From Hyphomicrobiales bacterium (GTDB lineage: Bacteria; Pseudomonadota; Alphaproteobacteria; Rhizobiales; Aestuariivirgaceae): 8,120 nt of DNA. Numbering within the stretch: position 1 is the first letter of the stretch; each line of letters opens with the position of its first letter. The DNA lies in contig JAIBJH010000111.1 of the NCBI GenBank assembly GCA_020029455.1, forward strand, positions 1-8,120, read 5' to 3'. The notes under the pieces are model-generated. The model made no database searches. It was not told the origin of the DNA and saw nothing but the letters and a program-made list of their open reading frames with translations. The position numbers and the translations under genes were made by a program. Shown here one piece after another: positions 1 through 5,990 of this stretch.

Positions 1-1
1 G

Positions 2-355
2 CTTGAGAACCTGCCCGGCAAATATGTGCCGCCCACCGGGGCTTTGTTCTTGGCTCGGAATGATGCAGGCGAAGCAGTAGGTTGCGTTGCCTTGCGTGCC
101 ACCGAAAAGGACGGCTGTTGCGAGATGAAGCGGCTTTACCTTGCGCCGGAGGGCCGCGGGAACGGCACGGGCCGGGCGCTGGTCAGGGCCATCATGGAAG
201 AGGCGCGGAAGCTAGATTATGGCGAGATGCGGCTCGATACCTTGCCAATCCTTGAGCCCGCTATCGCGCTCTACAAGTCGGAAGGCTTTGTGGAATGTGC
301 GCCGTTTGGGGAGCCAGATAGAGTGAAGGTATTGTATTTCAGTAGGGCGCTGTGA
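2..355 (+). CDS. GNAT-family N-acetyltransferase, 5' end missing (partial)
   Basis: This is the C-terminal part of a Gcn5-related acetyltransferase, a family that moves an acetyl group from acetyl-CoA to an amine; the substrate cannot be told. The reading frame is open from the first base (LENLPGKY leads into VPPTGALFLAR), so the gene starts outside the window and the GTG at 26 is an internal Val codon rather than the start. The core is clear: a beta strand (GCVALR), then motif A with MKRLYLAPEGRGNGTGRALV, where RGNGTG fits the R-x-x-G-x-G/A pyrophosphate loop that binds acetyl-CoA. Later, PAIALYKSEGFVEC is the usual motif B segment near the C-terminus. It ends at TGA 353-355. It is followed by a hairpin and a new promoter-like region, so it is probably a separate transcription unit from rplY. 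The family call is firm. Confidence 0.88.
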   Translation, partial: LENLPGKYVPPTGALFLARNDAGEAVGCVALRATEKDGCCEMKRLYLAPEGRGNGTGRALVRAIMEEARKLDYGEMRLDTLPILEPAIALYKSEGFVECAPFGEPDRVKVLYFSRAL

Positions 356-373
356 TCCAACCCGCCCCTTAAC

Positions 374-393
374 CCCCTCCCTGAAGGGAGGGG
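374..393. terminator. Perfect 8-bp hairpin after the acetyltransferase gene; possible terminator or palindromic repeat
   Basis: CCCCTCCC (374-381), a TGAA loop and GGGAGGGG (386-393) form a perfect stem 18 bases after the acetyltransferase stop codon. The position suits a terminator, but neither strand has a T-run after the stem (AGAAATT follows on the plus strand). It is therefore either a non-canonical terminator or one copy of a dispersed GC-rich palindrome. No second copy lies in this window. Confidence 0.45.
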
Positions 394-409
394 AGAAATT
401 GGGCGAAAC

Positions 410-437
410 TTGCATCGCCGCGCCAATTCCCCTATAG
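410..437 (+). promoter_or_regulatory. Candidate promoter of rplY
   Basis: TTGCAT (410-415) and CTATAG (432-437) are separated by 16 bases, which resembles the alphaproteobacterial housekeeping pattern TTGAC...CTATAT. Transcription would start near 444, giving a leader of about 58 bases that begins just before the hairpin at 448-480. The location between an upstream hairpin and a gene with a good ribosome binding site supports it. This is pattern matching only. Confidence 0.4.
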
Positions 438-447
438 GCCCCGGCCA

Positions 448-480
448 TCCGGCGACGTCCACCCCTGGAGGGAGGCCGGA
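448..480 (+). promoter_or_regulatory. Hairpin in the rplY 5' leader
   Basis: TCCGGC (448-453) pairs with GCCGGA (475-480) and encloses a smaller stem, CCC (463-465) with GGG (470-472) around a TGGA loop. TTTTCAATTTT follows (481-491), then the rplY ribosome binding site GGAG (492-495). A stem followed by a T-rich stretch ahead of a ribosomal protein gene could be an autoregulatory leader or an attenuator. L25 leaders are known in gammaproteobacteria, but I do not recognise this one as a named family. Confidence 0.4.
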
Positions 481-502
481 TTTTCAATTTTGGAGATAAA
501 CC

Positions 503-1246
503 ATGTCTAAGATCGTTACGATCAAGGCTGCTGCACGCAGCCGCGCCGGCAAGGGGGCCGCTCGCGCCGTACGCCGCACGGGAGACATCCCGGGTGTCGT
601 CTATGGCGACAAGCAGGACCCGCAGCTCATAACGCTCACCTACAGGACCGTGCTGCCCCATGTGGAGACCGGCCGTTTCCTGTCCACGCTTGTCGATCTC
701 GACGTTGACGGCAAGACCGTGCGCGCAATCCCACGCGATGTGCAGTTCGAGCCGGTGAAGGACCGCATCATCCATGTGGATTTCCTGCGCCTTGGCAAGG
801 ATGCCCGGATCGCGGTCGACATCCCGGTGCATTTCAAGAACCAGGAAGCAGCCCCCGGCCTCAAGGCGGGCGGCGTGCTGAACGTGGTGTCGCACACAAT
901 TTCAGTCTACTGCCCCGCAGACTTCATTCCCGACGATATCGTGGTGGATTTGACCGGCATGCAGATCGGCCAGAACGTCCACTTGTCTGAGATCAAGCTG
1001 CCGGATCGCGTAACCTCTGCGGTGCGCGATGACGTGACGCTGTGCTCTATCTCGGCGCAGGCCAAGGAAGAGGAAGTGGTGGTCGAGGCTCCCGCCGCTG
1101 CCGATGTGCCTGCCACGGCCCAGAAGGCTCCAGATGCGGCCGCCGCAGGTGCGCCTGCTGCAGGTGCGGCTCCCGCCAAAGCTGGCGCTGCACCCGCTGC
1201 CGCTCCGGCAAAGGCCGCGGCTGCTCCCGCCGAAAAGAAGAAGTAA
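503..1246 (+). CDS. rplY: 50S ribosomal protein L25/general stress protein Ctc
   Basis: The 247-residue product is the long (Ctc/TL5-type) form of ribosomal protein L25, which binds 5S rRNA in the large subunit. Residues 1 to about 95 are the 5S-binding domain (RSRAGKGAAR, RRTGDIPGVVYG, then RDVQFEPVKDRIIHVDFLRL at 78-97). Residues about 100-188 are the beta-rich CTC domain (AVDIPVHF, APGLKAGGVLNVVSHTISVYCP, DLTGMQIGQNVHLSEIKLP). From about residue 190 the chain becomes an acidic patch (KEEEVVVE), then an Ala/Pro-rich tail ending in EKKK, probably unstructured; such tails are common in alphaproteobacterial L25. The ATG follows GGAG with 7 bases between. The next gene, pth, lies 33 bases downstream, an old linkage in bacteria. 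The identification is firm. Confidence 0.97.
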   Translation: MSKIVTIKAAARSRAGKGAARAVRRTGDIPGVVYGDKQDPQLITLTYRTVLPHVETGRFLSTLVDLDVDGKTVRAIPRDVQFEPVKDRIIHVDFLRLGKDARIAVDIPVHFKNQEAAPGLKAGGVLNVVSHTISVYCPADFIPDDIVVDLTGMQIGQNVHLSEIKLPDRVTSAVRDDVTLCSISAQAKEEEVVVEAPAAADVPATAQKAPDAAAAGAPAAGAAPAKAGAAPAAAPAKAAAAPAEKKK

Positions 1247-1265
1247 AGCGCCGCCTGGCGCTTTT
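1245..1265 (+). terminator. Rho-independent terminator-like hairpin between rplY and pth
   Basis: AAAGCGCC (1245-1252), a GCCT loop and GGCGCTTT (1257-1264) form an 8-bp stem ending in a four-T run (1262-1265). The stem begins inside the rplY stop codon and ends only 14 bases before the pth start. The short T-run suggests incomplete termination, which would lower pth expression relative to rplY. A competing pairing, GCCGCC (1250-1255) with GGCGGC (1270-1275), would prevent it from forming. Confidence 0.6.
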
Positions 1266-1279
1266 CCCGGGCGGCACCC

Positions 1280-1927
1280 ATGTTCCTTTTCGCAGGCCTT
1301 GGCAATCCCGGCGCGAAATACGCCAGGAACCGCCACAACATTGGCTTCATGGCGATGGACGAAATTGTCCGCCGCCATTCTTCTGGACTGGGGCACTTTT
1401 CGCCGTGGCGCAAGAAGTTCCAGTCGGAAGTTTCCGATGGCATCATCGGCGGCGAGAAGGTGCTGGTGCTGAAGCCGCAGACTTACATGAACGAGAGCGG
1501 AAGGGCGGTGGGTGAGGCGGTGCGCTTTCATAACATTCCGCTGACGCAGGTATATGTGTTTTATGACGAGCTTGATCTCATGCCCGGCAAGATGCGGGTG
1601 AAGCTGGGCGGCGGGGCTGCGGGGCATAATGGTATCCGTTCCGTCGCGGCGCATCTGGGGCCGGATTTCAAGCGCGTGCGGCTCGGCATCGGGCATCCGG
1701 GCATCAAGGATTTCGTGATGCCCCATGTGCTGGGCGATTTCGCCAAGGCGGATGGCGAGTGGCTTTCCAAGTTGCTTGAGGCAGTGGCGGCGGAGATTGA
1801 GCTTGTGGTGTCGGGCGAGGACGAGAAGTTCCAGAGCCGGGTGGCACTGACGCTGAAACCGCCAAGGCCGAATGCTGATCCGTCATCCCGGCGCAAGCCG
1901 GGACCCACTGATGAGGCAGAGCACTGA
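1280..1927 (+). CDS. pth: Peptidyl-tRNA hydrolase
   Basis: Pth cuts the ester bond between peptide and tRNA in peptidyl-tRNAs that drop off the ribosome, recycling tRNA; it is normally essential. The 215-residue product has the whole family pattern: GLGNPGAKYARNRHNIGF at 6-23 with catalytic His19 and Asn9, KPQTYMNESG at 65-74 with Asn71, YDELDLMPGK at 95-104 with Asp96, and GGGAAGHNGIRS at 110-121 with Asn117. These match E. coli His20, Asn10, Asn68, Asp93 and Asn114. The ATG has no clear Shine-Dalgarno sequence (GGGCGGC is the nearest purine-rich stretch), and a terminator-like hairpin ends 14 bases upstream. The C-terminus is odd: codons 201-209 are one arm of a palindromic repeat (PSSRRKPGP), so the last 15 or so residues are probably a late addition. 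The catalytic core is intact. Confidence 0.97.
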   Translation: MFLFAGLGNPGAKYARNRHNIGFMAMDEIVRRHSSGLGHFSPWRKKFQSEVSDGIIGGEKVLVLKPQTYMNESGRAVGEAVRFHNIPLTQVYVFYDELDLMPGKMRVKLGGGAAGHNGIRSVAAHLGPDFKRVRLGIGHPGIKDFVMPHVLGDFAKADGEWLSKLLEAVAAEIELVVSGEDEKFQSRVALTLKPPRPNADPSSRRKPGPTDEAEH

Positions 1928-1994
1928 AATAATTTGTAGCAGTTGGAATCGCGTTCCTGCTGCGAAATGGATCCCGGCTTGCGCCGGGATGACG
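1881..1994. repeat. REPIN-like composite palindromic repeat spanning the pth stop codon
   Basis: Two arms of 26 bases (1881-1906 and 1969-1994) are inverted copies of each other with a single mismatch. Each arm is itself a hairpin: TCCCGGC and GCCGGGA around a GCAA-type loop (1886-1903, mirrored at 1972-1989). Between them, 1939-1948 and 1954-1963 form a third stem of 10 positions (one mismatch, one G-T) around TCGCG. The right half fills most of the pth-ychF gap; the left arm lies inside pth. Translated, the arms give the strings SSRRKPG and GLRRDD, familiar from palindromic repeats often mis-annotated as protein in alphaproteobacterial genomes. A pair of inverted REP units is the usual REPIN layout, moved by RAYT (IS200-type tyrosine) transposases. 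No transposase is present here and no flanking duplication is visible. Confidence 0.85.
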
Positions 1995-2013
1995 AAATAG
2001 GGGTTGCACTTTT

Positions 2014-3111
2014 ATGGGTTTCAAATGCGGAATTGTGGGCCTGCCGAATGTGGGCAAGTCCACGCTGTTCAATGCGCTGACACAGACAAGCGCGGCACAG
2101 GCGGCCAATTATCCTTTCTGCACCATCGAGCCCAATGTGGGTGATGTGGGTGTGCCTGATGAAAGGTTGGAGGGGCTGGCAAAGATCGCAGGCTCGGCGC
2201 AGGTCATTCCGACACGGCTCACCTTCGTCGACATCGCGGGCCTTGTGAAGGGCGCTTCCAAGGGCGAAGGGCTCGGCAACCAGTTCCTTGCCAACATCCG
2301 CGAGACGGATGCCATTGCCCATGTGGTGCGCTGCTTCGAGGATGGCGATATTACGCATGTGTCAGGTCGCATTGATCCAGTGGCCGATATCGAAACGATC
2401 GAGACGGAGCTGATGTTGGCGGATCTCGACAGTCTGGAAAAGCGCTACGTCAACACCGAGAAGAAGGGCAAGCAGGGTGACAAGGAGGCGAAGGAACTCG
2501 CCAACCTGATGTTGCGCGCACTAATGTTGCTGCGCGAGGGCAAACCGGCGCGTCTCGCCGAACGCAATTCTGATGAGGAAGTTGCATTCCGTGGCCTCGG
2601 GCTTCTTTCATCAAAGCCTGTTCTCTATGTATGCAATGTGGAAGAAGCTTCCGCCGACAAGGGCAATGTTTTCTCTGATCGCGTGAAGGAGTTCGCGGCG
2701 AAGGAAGGCAACCGCGCCGTTGTCGTCTCGGCCAAGATCGAAAGCGAGATTGCGGTGCTGCCGGCGGCGGAGCAGAGGGATTATCTCGATGCCGTGGGCT
2801 TGGCTGAGCCGGGGCTCAACCGGGTGATCCGTGAAGGCTACGCGCTTCTGGGCCTCGTCACCTATTTCACGGTGGGGCCGAAGGAGGCACGGGCCTGGAC
2901 CATCACCAAGGGCACCAAGGCACCTGCGGCGGCGGGTGTTATCCACACGGATTTCGAGAAGGGTTTCATCCGTTCTGAAACCATCGCCTATGATGACTAC
3001 ATCGCCAATGACGGCGAGGCAGGAGCGAAGACGGCAGGCAAGTTCCGCCTCGAAGGCAAGGACTATGTGGTGGCGGATGGCGATGTGATGCATTTCCGCT
3101 TCAACACGTGA
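2014..3111 (+). CDS. ychF: Redox-regulated ribosome-binding ATPase YchF (Obg family)
   Basis: YchF is a universally conserved P-loop NTPase of the Obg group that prefers ATP, binds ribosomes and is linked to translation and oxidative stress. The 365-residue product shows the P-loop GLPNVGKST (9-17), the G3 motif DIAG (73-76) leading into LVKGASKGEGLGNQF, and NVEE (208-211) in place of the GTPase NKxD motif, which is the mark of ATP rather than GTP specificity. SAKIE (239-243) is the G5 region. Residues about 140-195 cover the charged helical (coiled-coil) insert, and about 281-364 are the TGS domain (TYFTVGPKEARAWTITKGTKAP, HTDFEKGFIRSE). Cys36 in YPFCTIEPN aligns with the redox-sensing Cys35 of E. 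coli YchF. AGGGG lies 10 bases before the ATG. The pth-ychF pairing is widespread. The stop codon overlaps the GTG of the next gene. Confidence 0.97.
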   Translation: MGFKCGIVGLPNVGKSTLFNALTQTSAAQAANYPFCTIEPNVGDVGVPDERLEGLAKIAGSAQVIPTRLTFVDIAGLVKGASKGEGLGNQFLANIRETDAIAHVVRCFEDGDITHVSGRIDPVADIETIETELMLADLDSLEKRYVNTEKKGKQGDKEAKELANLMLRALMLLREGKPARLAERNSDEEVAFRGLGLLSSKPVLYVCNVEEASADKGNVFSDRVKEFAAKEGNRAVVVSAKIESEIAVLPAAEQRDYLDAVGLAEPGLNRVIREGYALLGLVTYFTVGPKEARAWTITKGTKAPAAAGVIHTDFEKGFIRSETIAYDDYIANDGEAGAKTAGKFRLEGKDYVVADGDVMHFRFNT

Positions 3112-3560
3112 GCGATCTTCGTCATCTGGAAGACTTTGCCGCCGGGCAGATATTTGCCCTTGGCCCCTACCGTATCTCGGCTGACGAAATTATCGCCTTT
3201 GCGCGGGAGTTTGATCCGCAGCCGTTTCATATAGACGAGCAGGTGGCCCGCAATTCCTTGCTGGGTGGGCTTGCAGCGAGCGGCTGGCATACGACGTGTT
3301 TACTCACCCGGCTGATGTGTGATGCTGTGCTGACGCGTAGTGCCATGTTGGGCTCTAGCGGCATGGACGAGGTGAAATGGCTGAGGCCCGTGTTGGCGGG
3401 TGATGTGATCATTGGAGAAATGCTTATCACAGGGGCAAGACCATCTCGGAGCAAGCCTGGTCTCGGCATCGTGACATTCGAGTCATTCCTCACGGGGCAG
3501 GATAGCGAACGGCGAACGGAGCTCAAAGGCATGGTGTTTGTGCGGAGACGCACGCCATGA
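3108..3560 (+). CDS. MaoC-family (R)-hydratase-like protein, catalytic residues present
   Basis: This is a 150-residue single hot-dog-fold protein of the MaoC/PhaJ group. Relatives hydrate trans-2-enoyl-CoA to (R)-3-hydroxyacyl-CoA, though the substrate here is unknown. The N-terminal part (FAAGQIFALGPYRISADEIIAFAREFD) is typical, and the hydratase motif reads FDPQPFHIDE. Asp36 and His41 sit five residues apart, as do the catalytic pair of PhaJ (Asp31 and His36), although the usual Asn between them is Gln38. GGLAASGWHT (53-62) is the conserved segment after it. The GTG start overlaps the ychF TGA as GTGA and there is no Shine-Dalgarno sequence, so reinitiation by ribosomes finishing ychF is likely. 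It overlaps the next MaoC gene by 4 bases. The fold is certain and the enzymatic role is inferred. Confidence 0.9.
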   Translation: MSDLRHLEDFAAGQIFALGPYRISADEIIAFAREFDPQPFHIDEQVARNSLLGGLAASGWHTTCLLTRLMCDAVLTRSAMLGSSGMDEVKWLRPVLAGDVIIGEMLITGARPSRSKPGLGIVTFESFLTGQDSERRTELKGMVFVRRRTP

Positions 3561-4033
3561 TGGGGCTTTTTCTCGATGAGATTGAAATTGGACGGCGCTT
3601 CGATCTTGGTGCCCATCAGTTCACGAAAGAAAGAATTCGGTCATTCTCGGCGCAGTTCGCTCCGGTTGTTTTTCATCTGGATGAAGCGGCAGCGCAGGGT
3701 GGCTTATTCGGTGGACGCGTTGCTGCAGGCTGGCATATCTGTTGCGGCTGGATGGTATGTTTCGTGACGACGAACATGCAGGAGCGGGGGCGGCTCGCGG
3801 CGGAAGGAAAGTTGCTTCCCGAGATTGGCCCCTCACCAGGATTAAGCAATCTGCGCTGGCCATCGCCGGTCCATGCAGGCGATGACATTCATTATGGTGT
3901 GGTGTTCACGGGAAAGCGCGAACTCAAGTCCAGGCCGGGATGGGGCATGGCGAGCATCGATGCTGACGGGCAGAAAGCCAATGGCACCATCGTGATGACA
4001 TTTTCCGGCAATGTGATGGTGGCGCGAGGCTAG
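3557..4033 (+). CDS. MaoC-like hot-dog protein lacking the catalytic Asp
   Basis: The 158-residue product is a second MaoC-type protein, clearly a paralogue of the one before it: FLDEIEIGRRFDLGAHQFTKERIRSF matches the same N-terminal layout, and GGRVAAGWHICC matches GGLAASGWHTTC. The active-site motif is altered to FAPVVFHLDE, so Ala35 replaces the Asp of the Asp/His pair while His40 is kept; the Asn position is Val37. It is probably not an ordinary hydratase by itself. One possibility is a partner subunit to the preceding protein, as in mycobacterial HadAB and HadBC, where only HadB carries the catalytic pair. The ATG overlaps the previous stop as ATGA, and GGAG (3544-3547) sits 9 bases upstream; a second ATG follows at once. 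Its TAG stop lies in a CTAG shared with the convergent apt gene. Confidence 0.88.
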   Translation: MMGLFLDEIEIGRRFDLGAHQFTKERIRSFSAQFAPVVFHLDEAAAQGGLFGGRVAAGWHICCGWMVCFVTTNMQERGRLAAEGKLLPEIGPSPGLSNLRWPSPVHAGDDIHYGVVFTGKRELKSRPGWGMASIDADGQKANGTIVMTFSGNVMVARG

Positions 4034-4575
4034 TGCCCTTCAAATCCTACCAGCGTGTGGACTTTCACGCCCTTGGCCTTGAGTTTCGTGGCGCCGCCAA
4101 GATCAGGGAGATCAATCACGAAGGCGGCGGCGACAACTTCGCCGCCTGACTTGCGGATCAAGTCAATGGCGGCGCCGGCGGTTCCGCCGGTGGCGATGAG
4201 GTCATCAATCAGCAAAATACGGTCGCCCTGCTTGATGGCGTCGGCGTGGATCTCGATAGTGTCCACGCCATATTCCAGCGCGTAGTCCTGACCGATGACG
4301 CGAGACGGGAGCTTGCCCTTCTTGCGGATGGGGATGAAGCCACGGCCAAGCGAATGCGCTACGGCTCCACCAAGAATGAAACCACGCGCCTCGATGCCCG
4401 CCACGAAATCGATGCCGCCGCGCAGGAATGGCCAGGCCAATTCATCTACCGCGGCGCGGAAGCCATGCAGATCTGCAAGCAGGGTGGTGATGTCGCGGAA
4501 GAGGATGCCGGGCTTGGGATAGTCCGGGATGGTGCGGATATAGCGCTTGATGTCGAAGCCGTTGCGGAGGTCCAT
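4030..4575 (-). CDS. apt: Adenine phosphoribosyltransferase
   Basis: Apt makes AMP and pyrophosphate from adenine and PRPP (purine salvage, cytosol). The 181-residue product is full length. It has IRTIPDYPKPGILFRDIT (13-30), with the adenine-site region around Phe26-Arg27, then GIEARGF (60-66), the flexible hood RKKGKLP (84-90) and the PRPP-binding signature LLIDDLIATGGTA (121-133). The start lies only 4 bases after the hemF stop, with no strong Shine-Dalgarno sequence, which suggests coupling to hemF translation. The N-terminus carries a few more residues (MDLRNGFDIKRY) than the shortest homologues, but no later in-frame ATG offers an alternative. Its TAG stop overlaps the TAG of the opposing MaoC gene, leaving no room for a terminator between them. 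Confidence 0.97.
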   Translation of the reverse strand: MDLRNGFDIKRYIRTIPDYPKPGILFRDITTLLADLHGFRAAVDELAWPFLRGGIDFVAGIEARGFILGGAVAHSLGRGFIPIRKKGKLPSRVIGQDYALEYGVDTIEIHADAIKQGDRILLIDDLIATGGTAGAAIDLIRKSGGEVVAAAFVIDLPDLGGATKLKAKGVKVHTLVGFEGH

Positions 4576-4579
4576 GATG

Positions 4580-5425
4580 TCAGGGCCATTTTACAGAGGG
4601 GGGCATGGAGGAAAGGATGCTTTCGACGTTGCCACCGGTCTTGAGGCCAAACAAGGTGCCGCGGTCATAGAGCAGGTTGAATTCCACATAGCGGCCACGA
4701 CGAATGAGTTGTTCTTCACGGTCGGCCTCGGAATAGGCGAGGGGCAGGTTGCGGTGGACAAGGACAGGATAGATGGCGCGGAAGGCCCCGCCCACGGATT
4801 GAACGACGGCTAAATCAGCAGCGCGATTTCCTGAATCGAGATAGTCAAAGAAGATGCCGCCAATGCCGCGCGGTTCCTGGCGGTGCGAAAGGTAGAAATA
4901 TTCATCGCACCACTTCTTGTATTTTTCGTAGTCGGCAATGGCATGGCCCTCGCAGGCTTGTTTCATGGCTGCGTGAAAGTCTTTGCTGTCCTGGTCGTCC
5001 TGGGTGCGGCGGCGATCAAGCACGGGCGTTAGGTCAGCACCGCCGCCAAACCAGGCTTTGCTGGTGACGACAAAGCGCGTGTTCATGTGAACGGCCGGAA
5101 CCTGCGGTGACCAGGGATGGATGATCAGCGAGATGCCAGATGCCCAGAAGCGGGGATCATCCTCCGCGCCCGGAATCTGCTTGCGGAATTCTGGAGAGAA
5201 CTCGCCAAAGACCGTTGAACAATGGACGCCTGCCTTTTCGAAAACTTTGCCGTGGAGGAGGGCCATGGTGCCGCCACCTTCGTTGGGGCCGCGGACCCAT
5301 ACCTTGCGTTCAAACTGCGAGCCGCTCCCGGCTTCTTTCTCGATGGCTTCGAGATCTGCAATGATGCGCGATTGCAGCGTTTCAAACCACGCCTTTGCCT
5401 CAGACTTTTCTTGTTCCAAACTCAA
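4580..5425 (-). CDS. hemF: Oxygen-dependent coproporphyrinogen III oxidase
   Basis: HemF oxidatively decarboxylates two propionates of coproporphyrinogen III to give protoporphyrinogen IX, using O2; it is a late step in haem synthesis. The 281-residue product contains the family blocks SGISLIIHPWSPQVPAVHMN (96-115), TRFVVTSKAWFGGGADLTP (116-134), KWCDEYFYLSHRQEPRGIGG (171-190) followed by IFFD, and RGRYVEFNLLYDRGTLFGLK (243-262). Conserved histidines include 103, 113 and 181. The frame has no ATG or GTG near the expected N-terminus and closes upstream with a stop at 5450-5452. The TTG at 5423-5425 has GAGG six bases before it, so I take TTG as the start; a second TTG two codons later is the alternative. 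It sits between trmL (40 bases upstream) and apt (4 bases downstream) in a probable operon. Confidence 0.96.
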   Translation of the reverse strand: MSLEQEKSEAKAWFETLQSRIIADLEAIEKEAGSGSQFERKVWVRGPNEGGGTMALLHGKVFEKAGVHCSTVFGEFSPEFRKQIPGAEDDPRFWASGISLIIHPWSPQVPAVHMNTRFVVTSKAWFGGGADLTPVLDRRRTQDDQDSKDFHAAMKQACEGHAIADYEKYKKWCDEYFYLSHRQEPRGIGGIFFDYLDSGNRAADLAVVQSVGGAFRAIYPVLVHRNLPLAYSEADREEQLIRRGRYVEFNLLYDRGTLFGLKTGGNVESILSSMPPSVKWP

Positions 5426-5465
5426 TTCAAACCTCGCGACCGCGTTTCCTTAAAGCAATGGGCAA

Positions 5466-5921
5466 TCATTTGAAATCCGGCGGCCCAATCTGCCGCAGTG
5501 CCTCGCCCGTGATCATGGCACAAGCGAGTGCCACATTGAGCGAGCGGGCACCCTTCTGCATGGGGATGGTGATGCGAGCGCCTACCTTTTCATGAACCTC
5601 ATCGGTAACGCCTGAACTCTCGCGGCCAAGCAGCAAGATGTCATCGGGCCGGAAGCGGAAATCGAGATAGTTTTGGCATACCTTGGTAGTGAGCAGCACT
5701 AGCCTTTGGCCTTTGTGGCCGGAAATGAAGTCGTCCCATGAGGGTGAGCGTGTGATGGCTGCCATGTCCAGGTAGTCCATGCCGGCGCGGCGTAGCCTGG
5801 AATCATCCCAGAGAAAGCCCGCCGGTTCGATGATGGTGAGCTTCAGCCCAAGGCAGGCACAGAGCCTGGCGATGGTTCCGGCATTGCCTGCGATATCCGG
5901 CTGGTAGAGTGCGATTTCCAT
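5466..5921 (-). CDS. trmL: tRNA (cytidine/uridine(34)-2'-O)-methyltransferase
   Basis: TrmL is a small SPOUT-class enzyme that uses SAM to methylate the ribose of the wobble nucleotide in tRNA-Leu isoacceptors. The 151-residue product is the minimal knotted domain without an extra RNA-binding domain, as expected for TrmL. It has the three SpoU motifs: motif 1 NAGTIARLCACLG (13-25), motif 2 LLLGRESSGV (97-106 region) and motif 3 ITIPMQKGARSLNVALACAM (117-136). The start MEIALYQPDIAGN is the usual one for the family. A weak GAAAG lies just 3 bases before the ATG. It is the first gene of the trmL-hemF-apt set and diverges from petA across 168 bases, so its promoter must lie in that gap; I could not pick a convincing one. 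Confidence 0.95.
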   Translation of the reverse strand: MEIALYQPDIAGNAGTIARLCACLGLKLTIIEPAGFLWDDSRLRRAGMDYLDMAAITRSPSWDDFISGHKGQRLVLLTTKVCQNYLDFRFRPDDILLLGRESSGVTDEVHEKVGARITIPMQKGARSLNVALACAMITGEALRQIGPPDFK

Positions 5922-5990
5922 GTTCTTTCAATATTTTGATGAGAGGCGGCGGCAGTGTGGCGGAAGCTGGGCGCTGCGACAACCTATGGC

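Noticed and set aside
26..355. GTG at 26 as the start of a small acetyltransferase gene
   Set aside because: The frame is open to the window edge and the residues before it fit the GNAT N-terminal region, so the gene is truncated by the window rather than short.
212..895. Long open frame on the minus strand across the acetyltransferase end and rplY
   Set aside because: It is antisense to a secure ribosomal protein gene and its protein resembles no family; GC-rich coding DNA often leaves the opposite strand open.
902..1726. Minus-strand open frame across the end of rplY and pth
   Set aside because: It covers two firmly identified plus-strand genes and includes low-complexity residues that mirror the Ala/Pro tail of L25.
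1561..2358. Minus-strand open frame over the pth-ychF junction
   Set aside because: Its most striking protein strings (SSRRKPGSI, GPGLRRDD) are simply the translated palindromic repeat, and the rest is antisense to pth and ychF.
3557..4033. Second MaoC gene as a pseudogene
   Set aside because: The frame is full length, has a ribosome binding site and normal neighbours, and keeps the fold motifs; only the catalytic Asp is lost, which fits a changed role better than decay.
4246..4644. Plus-strand open frame opposite apt and the end of hemF
   Set aside because: It is a mirror of two certain genes and shows no family features.
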